Assembly (NCBI GenBank): GCA_900318865.1
Contig: ONMF01000018.1
Location: 1 to 49,926 of the forward strand
Source: an uncultured Prevotellaceae bacterium
GTDB lineage: Bacteria; Bacteroidota; Bacteroidia; Bacteroidales; Muribaculaceae
Direction of reading: 5' to 3'
Length of the DNA stretch: 49,926 bases
The notes beneath the pieces were generated by a model, which was given only the letters and a program-made list of their open reading frames with translations, was not told the DNA's origin and made no database searches. Of the stretch, positions 16,048 through 25,013 are shown one piece after another. Both the position numbers and the translations under genes were made by a program. Within the stretch, counting starts at the first letter, position 1. Each line of letters opens with the position of its first letter.

Positions 16048-17535
16048 TCACTTTTTCCTTTTGCGAAACACAAGCCAGAGTGCCATCAAGGCCAGCACTC
16101 CGGCTGCCGCGCACACCCAGGGGAGCCACGGCCGCGACATTGCCTGCCCGGCGCCTGAAGCCGGGGCACCGGTGCCACCCACGCTGTCGGCAGCTATTGA
16201 ATCGGGCACCACGGGCTTGGGGTCGGTGCTGACCTCGGGCTCGGCATAATCCACCCTGTAGAGGTTCACCGCATTGCCACCCAGCCCGCTGCGGGCTTGC
16301 GAGGTAACCACCAGGAAACGGCCATCGTCGCTGATGTGCAGCCCCACGGGATAGGAATCGACCGTGATGCTGCCAATGGCCGTCATGGTGCGTGTGTCGA
16401 CCACATAGAGGTGGCTGGCCGAATTGCATGCAGCAAACACGAAACGGCCGCTGGGCGACGCCTCGATGGTGCGTGCGCCACCTCCCACACGGCACGTCTG
16501 CCACCCGCGCACCCCGATGGCCTTGCCATGCCTGCCGGCAATGGCGTGGAGCACGCTGTCGAGCGGAATGCGCTGCACCAGTCCCGCGGCATTGACACTG
16601 GCATAGAGATAGCCATTCTTGATGATAAGGTGGCGGGCATTACTGATGCCGCCCACAATACCCACATACTGACGGCTTGCCATGTCGATGACGGCAATGC
16701 CGCCTCCACCCATGCATCCCACCAGCAAGTAGCGGTCGTCGGGGGTGAAGACCGTGCCGCGAAGCATCAGCCCGCTGTGAACATCGCGGTTAACGGCACT
16801 CGATAGGCTGAAATTGAGTTGCAACTCCCGCTCCACCACCACATAGGGCAGATGGTGCCACCGGGCCGGGTCGGGGTCGGTGATGTCGACCAGGCCCACA
16901 GTGTTATTGCCCCAGTGCGTGATGGCTATGGTGCGGTTATCGTGTGAGCAGGTAATCATCTTGGGCAGCGGGCCCGTTTCCATCATGCGCACGATGCTGT
17001 CGACACGGGTGTCGATGATGGCCACCGCACTGGGATCCTGGGCATTGATGTCGAAGGTGCGGCGATAATAAGGCACCCAGAGATAACGACCGCCATGCGA
17101 GAAGCAGCTTTCCACCGGCTTGCCCATGAACGCACGCTTCTCGCCGCCCTGGTAGTGCGTGAAGCGATAGATGCCGCTCGGCGTGTTCCACAGCGGCCCC
17201 TCGCCCGAGCTGAAATCGTGATGAATGACCTTGATTTTTTTGTTGGTGGCCATGTCGTAAACCACGGTGCGGCACCCCTCCAGCGAGTTCACATAATACT
17301 TCGTGCCGTCGGGGTGGAAATTGACCGACTTGGGCGAGAACACATCGTGGTCAAGGGTGGCCGTGTCGCGGTAATCGCGATTTTGCTTCTTGCCTATGTT
17401 GGTGATAGTGAGGGCGCCATTGGTGGCCGTCATGGTTTCGCCGATGCGTGAGTGCAGCACGGGAGGCTCGGCCAGGACATTCATCGATGCCACAAGAATT
17501 CCCCCTATCACACCGATAATTGAGAACTTTTTCAT
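16048..17535 (-). CDS. YncE-like beta-propeller surface protein with C-terminal anchor
   Basis: 495 aa from the ATG at 17535 (MKKFS...). A signal peptide ends at about LAEPP (residue 23). About seven propeller-like repeats follow (for example VAIIDTRVDSIVRMM, IAVIDMASRQYVGIV, LYVVDTRTMTAIGSI), as in YVTN/YncE proteins. The C-terminus has a Pro/Gly-rich linker, one hydrophobic helix (AAAGVLALMALWLVF) and a RKRKK stop, so the propeller is tethered to a membrane from the outside. The much longer frame upstream to 17871 overlaps the divergent gene and is not credible. It converges with the YidE-like gene (18 bp gap) and diverges from the 377-aa gene. The substrate is unknown. Confidence 0.8.
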   Translation of the reverse strand: MKKFSIIGVIGGILVASMNVLAEPPVLHSRIGETMTATNGALTITNIGKKQNRDYRDTATLDHDVFSPKSVNFHPDGTKYYVNSLEGCRTVVYDMATNKKIKVIHHDFSSGEGPLWNTPSGIYRFTHYQGGEKRAFMGKPVESCFSHGGRYLWVPYYRRTFDINAQDPSAVAIIDTRVDSIVRMMETGPLPKMITCSHDNRTIAITHWGNNTVGLVDITDPDPARWHHLPYVVVERELQLNFSLSSAVNRDVHSGLMLRGTVFTPDDRYLLVGCMGGGGIAVIDMASRQYVGIVGGISNARHLIIKNGYLYASVNAAGLVQRIPLDSVLHAIAGRHGKAIGVRGWQTCRVGGGARTIEASPSGRFVFAACNSASHLYVVDTRTMTAIGSITVDSYPVGLHISDDGRFLVVTSQARSGLGGNAVNLYRVDYAEPEVSTDPKPVVPDSIAADSVGGTGAPASGAGQAMSRPWLPWVCAAAGVLALMALWLVFRKRKK

Positions 17536-17591
17536 AAAAAAATGATTTGTGCTGTAAAGATACAACTTTTTCCGGGAGTATGGCAATCGGC

Positions 17592-17623
17592 TTGCAATTA
17601 TTGCCCGAAATTTATTAAATTTG
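17592..17623 (+). promoter_or_regulatory. Promoter for tandem paralogue operon
   Basis: TTG at 17592-17594, a 21-bp spacer and TAAATTTG at 17616-17623. It lies 27 bp before the ATG at 17651 and fits the Bacteroidetes housekeeping consensus. Confidence 0.6.
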
Positions 17624-17650
17624 CAGTTTGAATACCGTAAACAATAAGAG

Positions 17651-18784
17651 ATGCGAAAATTTATCACTTTGATTGCCGCGTTGCTGGCCCTGGCAACGAT
17701 GGCGCAGCAAACAAGGAACAACCGGCTCATGGTCAACAAACTGGATGGCACAAGCGATGTGTTTGTCGTCGACAGCATCCATGAAATCACCTTCGACGTG
17801 ATAGCGCAGGCACAGGCACCTATCGCACTGATTGATGCCGACGACTCGTCGGTGAGAGCCCGGGTGAGCATGACCGAGGGTTGTGCACGCTATGAAGTGG
17901 CTTGCTATGCCGCCGACGCCCAGCCCGACTCCATCGCGGCCTTTGTGCATGACAACGCGCTTTTCAACCGCAAAAAAGCGGGAAGCGTTGAGTTTGTGAA
18001 CCTGATTCCTGCCACCGACTATGTGATTGCCTCGCTGGCTTACGACAAGTATGGTCTACCTTGCGAAGTGGCCACGATGTCCTTCACCACGGCGCAAAGG
18101 GAAGAACAGGCACCGGCGCAAGTGGGCGACTTCCTCTTCAGCGACGGCACCTGGGGCAGCACCTTGTCGAGCACCAAAGTGCCCGTGGCTATGGTCTATT
18201 CCACCACGGTGACCCAGGCCGATGCGGCACGAGGCTATACACACGGCTACGCTGTGGCCCTTGGTGAACTCGACGGCGCGGCGTGGACCACTCAAGCCGG
18301 TGAGAACGAAAGCGGTTCAACCGTGAGCACCGACGGCAGTGACCTGGCCGACCACGACGGACTGAGCCACACGCTCACCCTGCTCACCAGCGCCGGCACA
18401 CACCCTGCCGCCGCAGCAGCCCAAGGCTATGCCGCCACGCCCTATGCCACAAGCGGCTGGTTCCTGCCTGCAGCCGGCCAGTGGATTGACGTGCTGGTCA
18501 ACCTGGGAGGGCTCAACGCAACAGGATTCACACGCGACGAGGCTTCCGGCGTTGCCACTTGGGAAAAAGAGGATGCCGCAGCCTGTGTTGAGGCCTTCAA
18601 CGCCCGGCTGGCCACAGCCGGTGCAGGACATTACACACCGCTCAACCAGAGCTATTACTGGACATCGAGCGAGCGCAGTGTTGCCACGGCGTTCTATCTC
18701 TACGTCAACGCCAACTTCAACCTGAGCTTGCAGACCTACTACAAGGACAGTAAATTCGGCATCCGCCCCCTCATCGCATTCTAA
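17651..18784 (+). CDS. Secreted paralogue A (DUF1566/Fib_succ-like), 377 aa
   Basis: A signal peptide (residues 1-19, ending TMAQQ) is followed by a short segment, LMVNKLDGTSDVFVVDSIHEITFD, typical of Bacteroidales secreted proteins. A Fn3-like domain (about 50-150) follows, then a C-terminal domain with GWFLPAAGQW and YYWTSSE...GIRPLIAF. The last pattern belongs to the DUF1566/Fibrobacter-succinogenes-major-domain group of surface proteins. The next gene has the same architecture and the same motif order, so they are tandem duplicates. There is no sorting tail. The role is unknown; export and surface exposure are likely. Confidence 0.7.
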   Translation: MRKFITLIAALLALATMAQQTRNNRLMVNKLDGTSDVFVVDSIHEITFDVIAQAQAPIALIDADDSSVRARVSMTEGCARYEVACYAADAQPDSIAAFVHDNALFNRKKAGSVEFVNLIPATDYVIASLAYDKYGLPCEVATMSFTTAQREEQAPAQVGDFLFSDGTWGSTLSSTKVPVAMVYSTTVTQADAARGYTHGYAVALGELDGAAWTTQAGENESGSTVSTDGSDLADHDGLSHTLTLLTSAGTHPAAAAAQGYAATPYATSGWFLPAAGQWIDVLVNLGGLNATGFTRDEASGVATWEKEDAAACVEAFNARLATAGAGHYTPLNQSYYWTSSERSVATAFYLYVNANFNLSLQTYYKDSKFGIRPLIAF

Positions 18785-18819
18785 TTCCATATTCGCAACC
18801 GAAATCATTTGCATCAATC

Positions 18820-19998
18820 ATGAAAAAAATATTTTCACTACTCACCATCCTCTTGCTTGCCGGGGTTGTGACCGCACAGACACCCGACGCACGCAAGCGT
18901 GTGATCATCACCGCCAATAACGGACAGCAGACCGTCTACGATGTGAGCAAGCTGCGCCACGTGTCGTTCGACAAGGTGGAGCCTGTCACGGCTTCAATCG
19001 AGCTGCTCACCGCCGCTGGCTTCAGCGTCAAGGTTCATGTGACCGTGCCCGAAGGCTGCTCGCGCTATCAGGTGGCCGTGGCGCCGGCCGATGAACAGGT
19101 GGGCAACTGGGCCGAATACATCCAATCGCACGCCTCCAGCGAGCTGACAGCCAGCGCCGATGTGGAACTTGGCGGGCTGCAAGAACTCACCGCCTATGTT
19201 GTGGCCGTGCTCACCTACGACCGTTACGGCATGGCCAGCACAGTGAGCACACTTGCTGTGAGCACAGTCCAGGCCACCGATGCCGAACTGCCCAAGGTGG
19301 GTTACATCCTGTATGCCGATGGCTCCTGGAGCAGGCGCATGGTCAAGGGACGCACCCCCATCGGCATCATTTTCTCGACCACCACCAGCCAGGACGACCA
19401 GAGCCGAGGCTGGCGGCACGGCTATGCCCTGGCCCTGAGGAACGCCGCACAGCAAGTGAAATGGGCCGTCACTCCGGCAGCCCACCAGGTGAGCGACCAT
19501 TACACCTCGTCCGACAGCCTGGGCTTTCAAACCGACAAAGACGGATATGCGCACACCATGGCACTGGTGAATCAAGGCACAGGACTTTATCCGGCAGCCG
19601 AAGCGGCCGTGGCTTACCCGAGTGCAGCCCCCTCACACTCCAGCGGCTGGTACCTGCCCAGTTCGGGACAATGGTTCGACGTGTGTGTGAATCTGGGAGG
19701 ACTGGATGCCACCATGCCCGTTGTGGGCAAGACCGAAGGTTACTGGAACACACCACAAGTGGTGACCAACTGCCTGAATCTCATCAACGAGCACATGAGC
19801 CTCGTGGGAGCCGCCAACTACGAGCCCATCAAGGTGAGCAGCGGCGACTACCAGTGGTTCTGGTCATCGTCCGAGAGCGGCGACCAGCAAGCCTATGCCG
19901 TGTTCTTCGACCAGGATCAGCTGGTGGTGGAAATTGCCGCTTATTTCAAGAACTACGGATTCTCAACCAATCGCGTGCGGCCGGTGATTGCCTTCTGA
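18820..19998 (+). CDS. Secreted paralogue B (DUF1566/Fib_succ-like), 392 aa
   Basis: Same layout as the preceding gene: signal peptide ending near VTAQT, the N-terminal VIITANNGQQTVYDVSKLRH segment, a Fn3-like domain, then GWYLPSSGQW and FWSSSES...RVRPVIAF. The two proteins share motif order, similar length and the same terminal RPxIAF, but are well diverged, so the duplication is old. The gap is 35 bp, so one transcript is likely. Transcription probably ends at the hairpin at 20021-20060. The function is unknown. Confidence 0.7.
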   Translation: MKKIFSLLTILLLAGVVTAQTPDARKRVIITANNGQQTVYDVSKLRHVSFDKVEPVTASIELLTAAGFSVKVHVTVPEGCSRYQVAVAPADEQVGNWAEYIQSHASSELTASADVELGGLQELTAYVVAVLTYDRYGMASTVSTLAVSTVQATDAELPKVGYILYADGSWSRRMVKGRTPIGIIFSTTTSQDDQSRGWRHGYALALRNAAQQVKWAVTPAAHQVSDHYTSSDSLGFQTDKDGYAHTMALVNQGTGLYPAAEAAVAYPSAAPSHSSGWYLPSSGQWFDVCVNLGGLDATMPVVGKTEGYWNTPQVVTNCLNLINEHMSLVGAANYEPIKVSSGDYQWFWSSSESGDQQAYAVFFDQDQLVVEIAAYFKNYGFSTNRVRPVIAF

Positions 19999-20020
19999 AG
20001 CCTAACACCATAGTAAATGA

Positions 20021-20060
20021 AATAAAAGCTCGGGTGGAGACGCTCCATCCGAGTTTTTAT
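20021..20060. terminator. Bidirectional terminator between convergent genes
   Basis: CTCGG at 20029-20033 pairs with CCGAG at 20049-20053, extended by TGGAG/CTCCA, around a 3-nt loop. The stem is flanked by A-rich sequence upstream and TTTTTATT downstream, so it has a U-tract in both directions. It lies between the 392-aa gene (+) and the 1011-aa gene (-). Confidence 0.8.
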
Positions 20061-20083
20061 TATCTGAACGATTGCGGCGCTTG

Positions 20084-23000
20084 TCAACGGGCAATGTGCT
20101 TGCGACCGTTCTGGATGTAGATGCCTTGTGAAGGCTTCGCGGTGAGGCGGCGACCCATCAGGTCGTAGATGGGAGCGTTCTCATCGGCCTGGGCGGCAGT
20201 GATGTCGGTAACGGCAGTGACATCCTCAGGTTCGAGGACGATGTCGCTCTCCACATTGCCATTGGCGAAGCTGACGCTGCCGTTGTAGGGCTTGTAGCCG
20301 TCGGCTGTCACCATCACATCGTAGTCGAGTCCGCTCTGGAACACATCCACCGAGTAGTTACCCTGGACATCGGTAGTGGCAGTGTAGACCACCTGGTCGC
20401 CTGCCGACACCCGACGCGGTGCGCCCTGGGCATCATCGCCGGCGGTCTGGGCACGGCTGGTGAGCGTCACAGTGGCTCCAGCCACGGCGTTGCCCTCGGT
20501 GTCGGTGACACGACCGGCCATTGTGGAAGCCTCGGTACTCACCGTGAGGTACATCACGGGCAATTCGCTGGCAATGCAGGCACCCGAAATCGTGCGGTCA
20601 TGGCTACGGTACACACTTTGTCCGGTCACATTCTTGTCGTGCTCGAAGTAGCACGTCACCCAGCCCGAGTTCTCGGTGTGCATCACCACACGCAGGTTCT
20701 TGCCGGTGTATTCAAACGGGATGGCAAGGTTCAGCACCAGCACATCGGTTTCATCGCGGGTCACATCGTAGGTGTAACTGTCATTGTACACTTGCGTCAT
20801 TGCAGCTATTGCGTCTTCATTGAGCAGCACATCCTGCGGAGCCGCATCCTCGGTGTTTTCGAGCCACACTTTCAGGGTTCCGGTCACCGATTTCGCCGTG
20901 GTGCCATGTCCCTTGAACACCATGCGTGAAATTTTGCTGCCGGCGGCAATACCCAAATCCTGCGCGGTGTAGACGGTCTCGCTCTCACTCTTGTTGTTGT
21001 AGAGGGTGAGGGGAGCTGCACTTTTGGTGTCAGAACCATTGTTGGTGCCCACTTGCACCTCGTTGGTAGTCAGTTCCTCACCGATGGTCACAGTCACCAC
21101 ATCGCTGGTGGCGGTGAAACCCTCACCGGCAAATTCCACATAGGCCTCAAACGTGCCCTGCTCGTGAATGAGCGTGGAGAAGCTATAGGCATTCTCGCCA
21201 TAAGCGGCCAGCTCAGTGGCTTCGGCCTCGGCCACCATCGCACCGTCGACGTACAGACGGGCTGTGTAGCTGCCGGCTGCTTCTACTGTTTCGGTGAGGT
21301 TTTTCAGATTGGCCGTGACATTGAACGGTGTGTTCACAGTGCCTGCGGCGGGAATGTCGGCCAGTGTAACAAAAGCATCGTGCTCGACAGCCACCACTTT
21401 GAAGCCCAGCAAGTTGTCGATGCGGGCATTGCTGGCTTCGAAAGCCAGATAGCCCTGTCCTGCCGGCACATTGTCGATGGTGAAGCGTGTGAAATCGTAC
21501 TTCGTGTTCGAGCCCCAAGCGTAACCGGTGTAGGTGTCGGTCAAGCGGTCGGCATCGTTTTCGGCATTGGCATCAAGCGTGCGCAGCAACGTCCATTCTT
21601 TGCGGTCGGTGGAGTAGTAAATTCTCACGGCCGACGGAGTGTCGTAGTTGCGGGCGGCGTCCAGCCCGAAGGTTTCGCCATCTTCCACCTGGAGCAGGGG
21701 CGAGATGAGCTTGCCATCGGCATTCTTGCTGTTAACAGCATAGTATTTGTTTTCGCCGGTAACCAGACTGTTGCTCACCTCCCACGAGTCGATGTTGAGC
21801 ACGTTGGCGGGCAGCTGGCCATCCTCAAAGTTCACATACCACTTGTCGGGGTCGAGCACCTCGCCGGTGAGATTCACGATGAAAGGCTCGATGCCGGTGC
21901 CCTCGATAGTGAGCTTGCCGGTCTTGGCACCCGGTGTGGCCGACGTCATGGTCAGAGGCACCTCCACTTGGGAATGCTTGTCGACAGTGAATGGAGCCAC
22001 AAGTGTGGTGGCAAAGCCCTCACCCTCGACGGTAACAGCGGTCACTTGCAGCGGGGCGGCGCCATCATTGTAAAGCGTGAGCGTGCGAGCGGCCTCACCG
22101 GTGGTCAAACCGAAGTTGAGCGTGCTGCCGGTGGCATATTCGGTCATTCCCTCAAACAGGCTTGCATCGGGCCGGTAGGCAATGGGCTGATAGTTGCGAA
22201 TCACATGGGTGGTGCCTGTCACACCCTCCACCACATCGTAGCGGCGAGCCTTGTTGTCATTACCCGGCAGTGCCACCACATCGGCCTCGTTCAGCACGAC
22301 CGAAATCTCGATGGGCTCGCTCTCCTGGCCCACAGCCAGCGCCACGTTGACGGGTTGCGTGACAAGTACCTCGTCGACCACATAGTCGGCTCCGGTACCG
22401 GGCTTCATATTGGCAATTTGCAACTGATAGCCTTCGTCACCGGGGTTCAGGTCGAGCTCGCCGGTGTTCTTGAGCACCACCGTCGCCTTGACGGTGAACT
22501 GGTTGTTTTCATCACAGTCGATGGTGTTGTTATCGACGGCTGGAGTCACCTGGGCAATGGTCAGTCCACGGGTGAGCACCACATTGGCGGTGGTAGCCGT
22601 GAAGTCGTCGATGAGTACATTCTCGGCACGGATACCGATATAAGTGCCTTCAGGAATATCAGTCAGTTCCACCGGGGTGAAGTCGAACGACACCAGCCCG
22701 GGGTCTTCAAAGGTGATTTCGTCGCCCATGACCCAGTCGGCACCGTTTTTCGTGACCTTGTAGAACTTCACATTACCCGTGCTGGTAGCTTTTTTCACCT
22801 GCAGGGTGACCGTGCCTCCCACTTGGGGCGTGACAAGCAGGTCGTTCAGCGCCACGGTGCTACCGGTCCACCAGTCGTCATAGCCCTGGTCACCGGCCTG
22901 GAGACAGCCGCTCGCGTCGACACCCCCATCGGCCACATAGGTGTAGGTGACTTTTTGATAAGAATAACCTCCGGTGCTCACCAGATGGGCCCAGCCGGGA

Positions 23001-23119
23001 TTGGCCTTGAAGGACGGGTCACTGGTATCGACCGTGCTGTTGAAATCGGCTTTATAACTCTGGGCTCCCGTGGCAAACGCCAGAAGACTCAGCACGCCGA
23101 GTAGAAAGATTTTTCTCAT
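20084..23119 (-). CDS. Large modular secreted protein with sorting tail, 1011 aa
   Basis: A signal peptide (residues 1-19, FATGAQ) leads into a choice-of-anchor/carbohydrate-binding-like beta domain (about 20-180). Several Ig/Fn3-like domains follow (about 180-700), then an extracellular beta domain (700-860) and a carboxypeptidase-regulatory-like domain (AGRVTDTEGNAVAGATVTL onward, about 870-960). The end, APIYDLMGRRL...GIYIQNGRK, resembles a type IX secretion (type A) sorting tail. The protein is thus probably exported to the surface. No catalytic motif was seen. It is a single gene with its own promoter. The antisense open frame of 683 codons is a composition artefact. Confidence 0.75.
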   Translation of the reverse strand: MRKIFLLGVLSLLAFATGAQSYKADFNSTVDTSDPSFKANPGWAHLVSTGGYSYQKVTYTYVADGGVDASGCLQAGDQGYDDWWTGSTVALNDLLVTPQVGGTVTLQVKKATSTGNVKFYKVTKNGADWVMGDEITFEDPGLVSFDFTPVELTDIPEGTYIGIRAENVLIDDFTATTANVVLTRGLTIAQVTPAVDNNTIDCDENNQFTVKATVVLKNTGELDLNPGDEGYQLQIANMKPGTGADYVVDEVLVTQPVNVALAVGQESEPIEISVVLNEADVVALPGNDNKARRYDVVEGVTGTTHVIRNYQPIAYRPDASLFEGMTEYATGSTLNFGLTTGEAARTLTLYNDGAAPLQVTAVTVEGEGFATTLVAPFTVDKHSQVEVPLTMTSATPGAKTGKLTIEGTGIEPFIVNLTGEVLDPDKWYVNFEDGQLPANVLNIDSWEVSNSLVTGENKYYAVNSKNADGKLISPLLQVEDGETFGLDAARNYDTPSAVRIYYSTDRKEWTLLRTLDANAENDADRLTDTYTGYAWGSNTKYDFTRFTIDNVPAGQGYLAFEASNARIDNLLGFKVVAVEHDAFVTLADIPAAGTVNTPFNVTANLKNLTETVEAAGSYTARLYVDGAMVAEAEATELAAYGENAYSFSTLIHEQGTFEAYVEFAGEGFTATSDVVTVTIGEELTTNEVQVGTNNGSDTKSAAPLTLYNNKSESETVYTAQDLGIAAGSKISRMVFKGHGTTAKSVTGTLKVWLENTEDAAPQDVLLNEDAIAAMTQVYNDSYTYDVTRDETDVLVLNLAIPFEYTGKNLRVVMHTENSGWVTCYFEHDKNVTGQSVYRSHDRTISGACIASELPVMYLTVSTEASTMAGRVTDTEGNAVAGATVTLTSRAQTAGDDAQGAPRRVSAGDQVVYTATTDVQGNYSVDVFQSGLDYDVMVTADGYKPYNGSVSFANGNVESDIVLEPEDVTAVTDITAAQADENAPIYDLMGRRLTAKPSQGIYIQNGRKHIAR

Positions 23120-23174
23120 ACACGATGATGTTTTAGATGGTTAATAAAATAGTTGTTCAATAATTCAATGTGCG

Positions 23175-23182
23175 CAAATTTA
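23175..23182 (-). promoter_or_regulatory. -7 box for the 1011-aa gene
   Basis: TAAATTTG on the minus strand matches TAnnTTTG. It implies a leader of about 50 nt before the ATG at 23119. Confidence 0.5.
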
Positions 23183-23296
23183 CTAATTATTTTGCTTCAT
23201 TGTTGAAAACAGTAGTTAAATGTACCAAAAAAAAGATGAATGTGAAGTCCATCCTGTCACATTCATCTCATGATGCCATGGCCTACCCCACGGATG

Positions 23297-23809
23297 TCAA
23301 TCACCGCTGCGGGCACGCGCCTTTTGACGCATGGCCCTTTTGCGGGCTTTCATCTCTTGGGATTTCTGGCTGAAATCCCTGCCATGCTGTTTCATCCGGG
23401 CCGAGTCGCGTTTAGCCTTGAATTTGGAACTGATTTTGCGTTCACTCTGCAGGAAGCGATGAAGCTGCTTGGCGGTGAGCACGCGCGCAAACTGGTCGAT
23501 GTACTTGGCTTGCACGTCGATGGCGGCCTTCTGCTTTTGCAACTGATCCTTGATGGCTTTGGCCTCCGAGGCCGCATCGCCGGCCGCGGGTCGCTTGTCG
23601 CGGCCGGCGGGCAGCACCTTGTGCATCTCTTGATTATAGCGTTGATAAATCTCGGCAAACGGTGCTCGCTGCTCATCGGTGAGATCGAGCGAGCGGGTCA
23701 AGTGCTTGAGCTTGGCGGCGTACACGCGCTCTCTCACATCGGCTTTTTCCTGAGCCACAGCTGTCAAGGCCAGCAGTGTGGTTGCAATAATAATAATGTA
23801 CTTTTTCAT
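23297..23809 (-). CDS. Spy/CpxP-like LTxxQ periplasmic protein
   Basis: 170 aa with a signal peptide (residues 1-19, AVAQ). The mature part is helical and highly charged. Two LTxxQ-like motifs are visible: LDLTDEQRAPF (about residues 41-51) and VLTAKQLHRF (about 110-119), as in Spy/CpxP envelope-stress chaperones. The C-terminal tail is very basic (KARKRAMRQKARAR). It is the third gene of the sigma/anti-sigma operon (42 bp after the anti-sigma stop), the usual place for such proteins in Bacteroidetes, where they probably feed back on the regulator or protect the periplasm. Confidence 0.75.
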   Translation of the reverse strand: MKKYIIIIATTLLALTAVAQEKADVRERVYAAKLKHLTRSLDLTDEQRAPFAEIYQRYNQEMHKVLPAGRDKRPAAGDAASEAKAIKDQLQKQKAAIDVQAKYIDQFARVLTAKQLHRFLQSERKISSKFKAKRDSARMKQHGRDFSQKSQEMKARKRAMRQKARARSGD

Positions 23810-23851
23810 AATGATGATGTTAGATTGATGTTTTTATTTCTATGATATATG

Positions 23852-24256
23852 TCAGTATTCCGGAATTTCATCAGGACAGGGTTCGTCAATCTGGAGCAGC
23901 TCGTCGGTGCTGAGGGTGTTGAGCAAAGCATCGATGGGGTCTTGCTCGGCCACTTGCTCCGGCAAAGCCTTCCAGGACAGGTGGGTGCTGTCGGGGGCGG
24001 GATGGGTCAGCGGCGGCCGATGGGCCTCATGCAGCGCCACGGTAGCCACAATTCCCGCCACGGCCGCTGCCGCCACTGTGCCTACGATGCGGCGGCGCAA
24101 AACTTGAGGGCGTTGCCGGCCAGCCTCGCTCATGGCGCGGCGCGCCAGCGCTTGCTCGGTGCAGCGGTTCACCAGCAAGTCGATGTAACTGTCGCTTTCA
24201 CTGTAAGGAAGTGACTTGGGAAGGTTCGGGGTTGTGTTGCGATTGTCGGGATTCAT
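23852..24256 (-). CDS. Probable anti-sigma factor, single-pass membrane protein
   Basis: 134 aa. The N-terminal cytosolic part (about residues 1-52) contains a basic RRR before one membrane helix (IVGTVAAAAVAGIVATVAL, about 57-75). A short acidic periplasmic tail follows. No zinc HxxxCxxC motif was seen. The role is inferred from size, topology and its 4-bp ATGA overlap with the ECF sigma gene just upstream. Confidence 0.7.
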   Translation of the reverse strand: MNPDNRNTTPNLPKSLPYSESDSYIDLLVNRCTEQALARRAMSEAGRQRPQVLRRRIVGTVAAAAVAGIVATVALHEAHRPPLTHPAPDSTHLSWKALPEQVAEQDPIDALLNTLSTDELLQIDEPCPDEIPEY

Positions 24257-24798
24257 GATGCGTGTTGCTTGATGTAATTTTTGATACGTGTCACAGCATA
24301 GTGATAATTGGTCTTGAGCGTTGACACACTCTTTCCTGTGATGACGGCTATTTGCTCGTAGGGCAATTCGTCGTAATAACGCAGGTTGAAAGCGATGCGC
24401 TGCTGGGTGGGCAGCTCGAGCACGGCCTGCTGAAACAGCCGCTCGGCTTGGCCTGCGTTGATGTCGTCGGCAGCCGGCAGGCGCTCGGCAAGGGCGGGCC
24501 CCAAGTCATCAAGACGCTGATACCAACGCTTGCGGCGCTTGAGCAGAAGCAAAGCCTGGTTGGTGGCAATGCGGTAGAGCCATGTGCCCAGTTCACTGTC
24601 ACCACGATAGTTGTCGAGTCCTGCCAGTACGCTGATGGCGGTGTCCTGCAGTGCGTCTTCGGCATCATCGTGGTCGACCACGATGCGGCGGATGTGCCAA
24701 TACAGACTGCGGCCATAGCGCTGCATCAGGAGCCTGAATGCCTCATCACGGCGGTCAGGGTCGGCAAGCAACTGGGTGATGTGGGTATCGTTGTTCAT
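24253..24798 (-). CDS. ECF-family RNA polymerase sigma factor
   Basis: 181 aa with both sigma-70 regions. Region 2 is at about residues 20-90 (YWHIRRIVVDHDDAEDALQDT, and WLYRIATNQALLLLKRRKR). Region 4 is at about 120-178 (LPTQQRIAFNLRYYDELPY, then the helix-turn-helix around ITGKSVSTLKTNYHYA). It directs RNA polymerase to stress or envelope promoters. The ATGA overlap with the membrane protein and the following LTxxQ gene give the classic Bacteroidetes sigma/anti-sigma/Spy-like unit, so it probably autoregulates. The start at 24798 is preceded by TAACTTTTG, close to a -7 box. Confidence 0.9.
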   Translation of the reverse strand: MNNDTHITQLLADPDRRDEAFRLLMQRYGRSLYWHIRRIVVDHDDAEDALQDTAISVLAGLDNYRGDSELGTWLYRIATNQALLLLKRRKRWYQRLDDLGPALAERLPAADDINAGQAERLFQQAVLELPTQQRIAFNLRYYDELPYEQIAVITGKSVSTLKTNYHYAVTRIKNYIKQHAS

Positions 24799-24951
24799 TC
24801 GAGTGACGTTTCAATGGTTAGATTACCCATTGTGCCAAAAGTTAAATCCGAAACCACCTTTTTTTGCCTTAAAATGCACAAAGGACGTTTAGCGACAAGC
24901 ACCGCCAAACCACTCAGTTCTGTATAAAAAATGAAAAACTTTGTTTCTCAT

Positions 24952-24982
24952 TTTGTTCTGCACTCATTTATTCGTAACTTTG
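24952..24982 (+). promoter_or_regulatory. Canonical Bacteroidetes promoter for GT2 gene
   Basis: TTTG at 24952-24955, a 19-bp spacer and TAACTTTG at 24975-24982, a full match to TTTG-N19-TAnnTTTG. The ATG is 32 bp downstream. The remainder of 24799-25013 shows nothing else. Confidence 0.8.
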
Positions 24983-25013
24983 CAATAACAATTCACCAAA
25001 ATCTGGGTTAAAA

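Noticed and set aside
21053..23104. 683-codon open frame on the plus strand
   Set aside because: It lies antisense to the 1011-aa gene, whose signal peptide, domains and sorting tail are clear. The antisense frame is His/Gly-rich with no domain; it arises from GC-rich codon bias.
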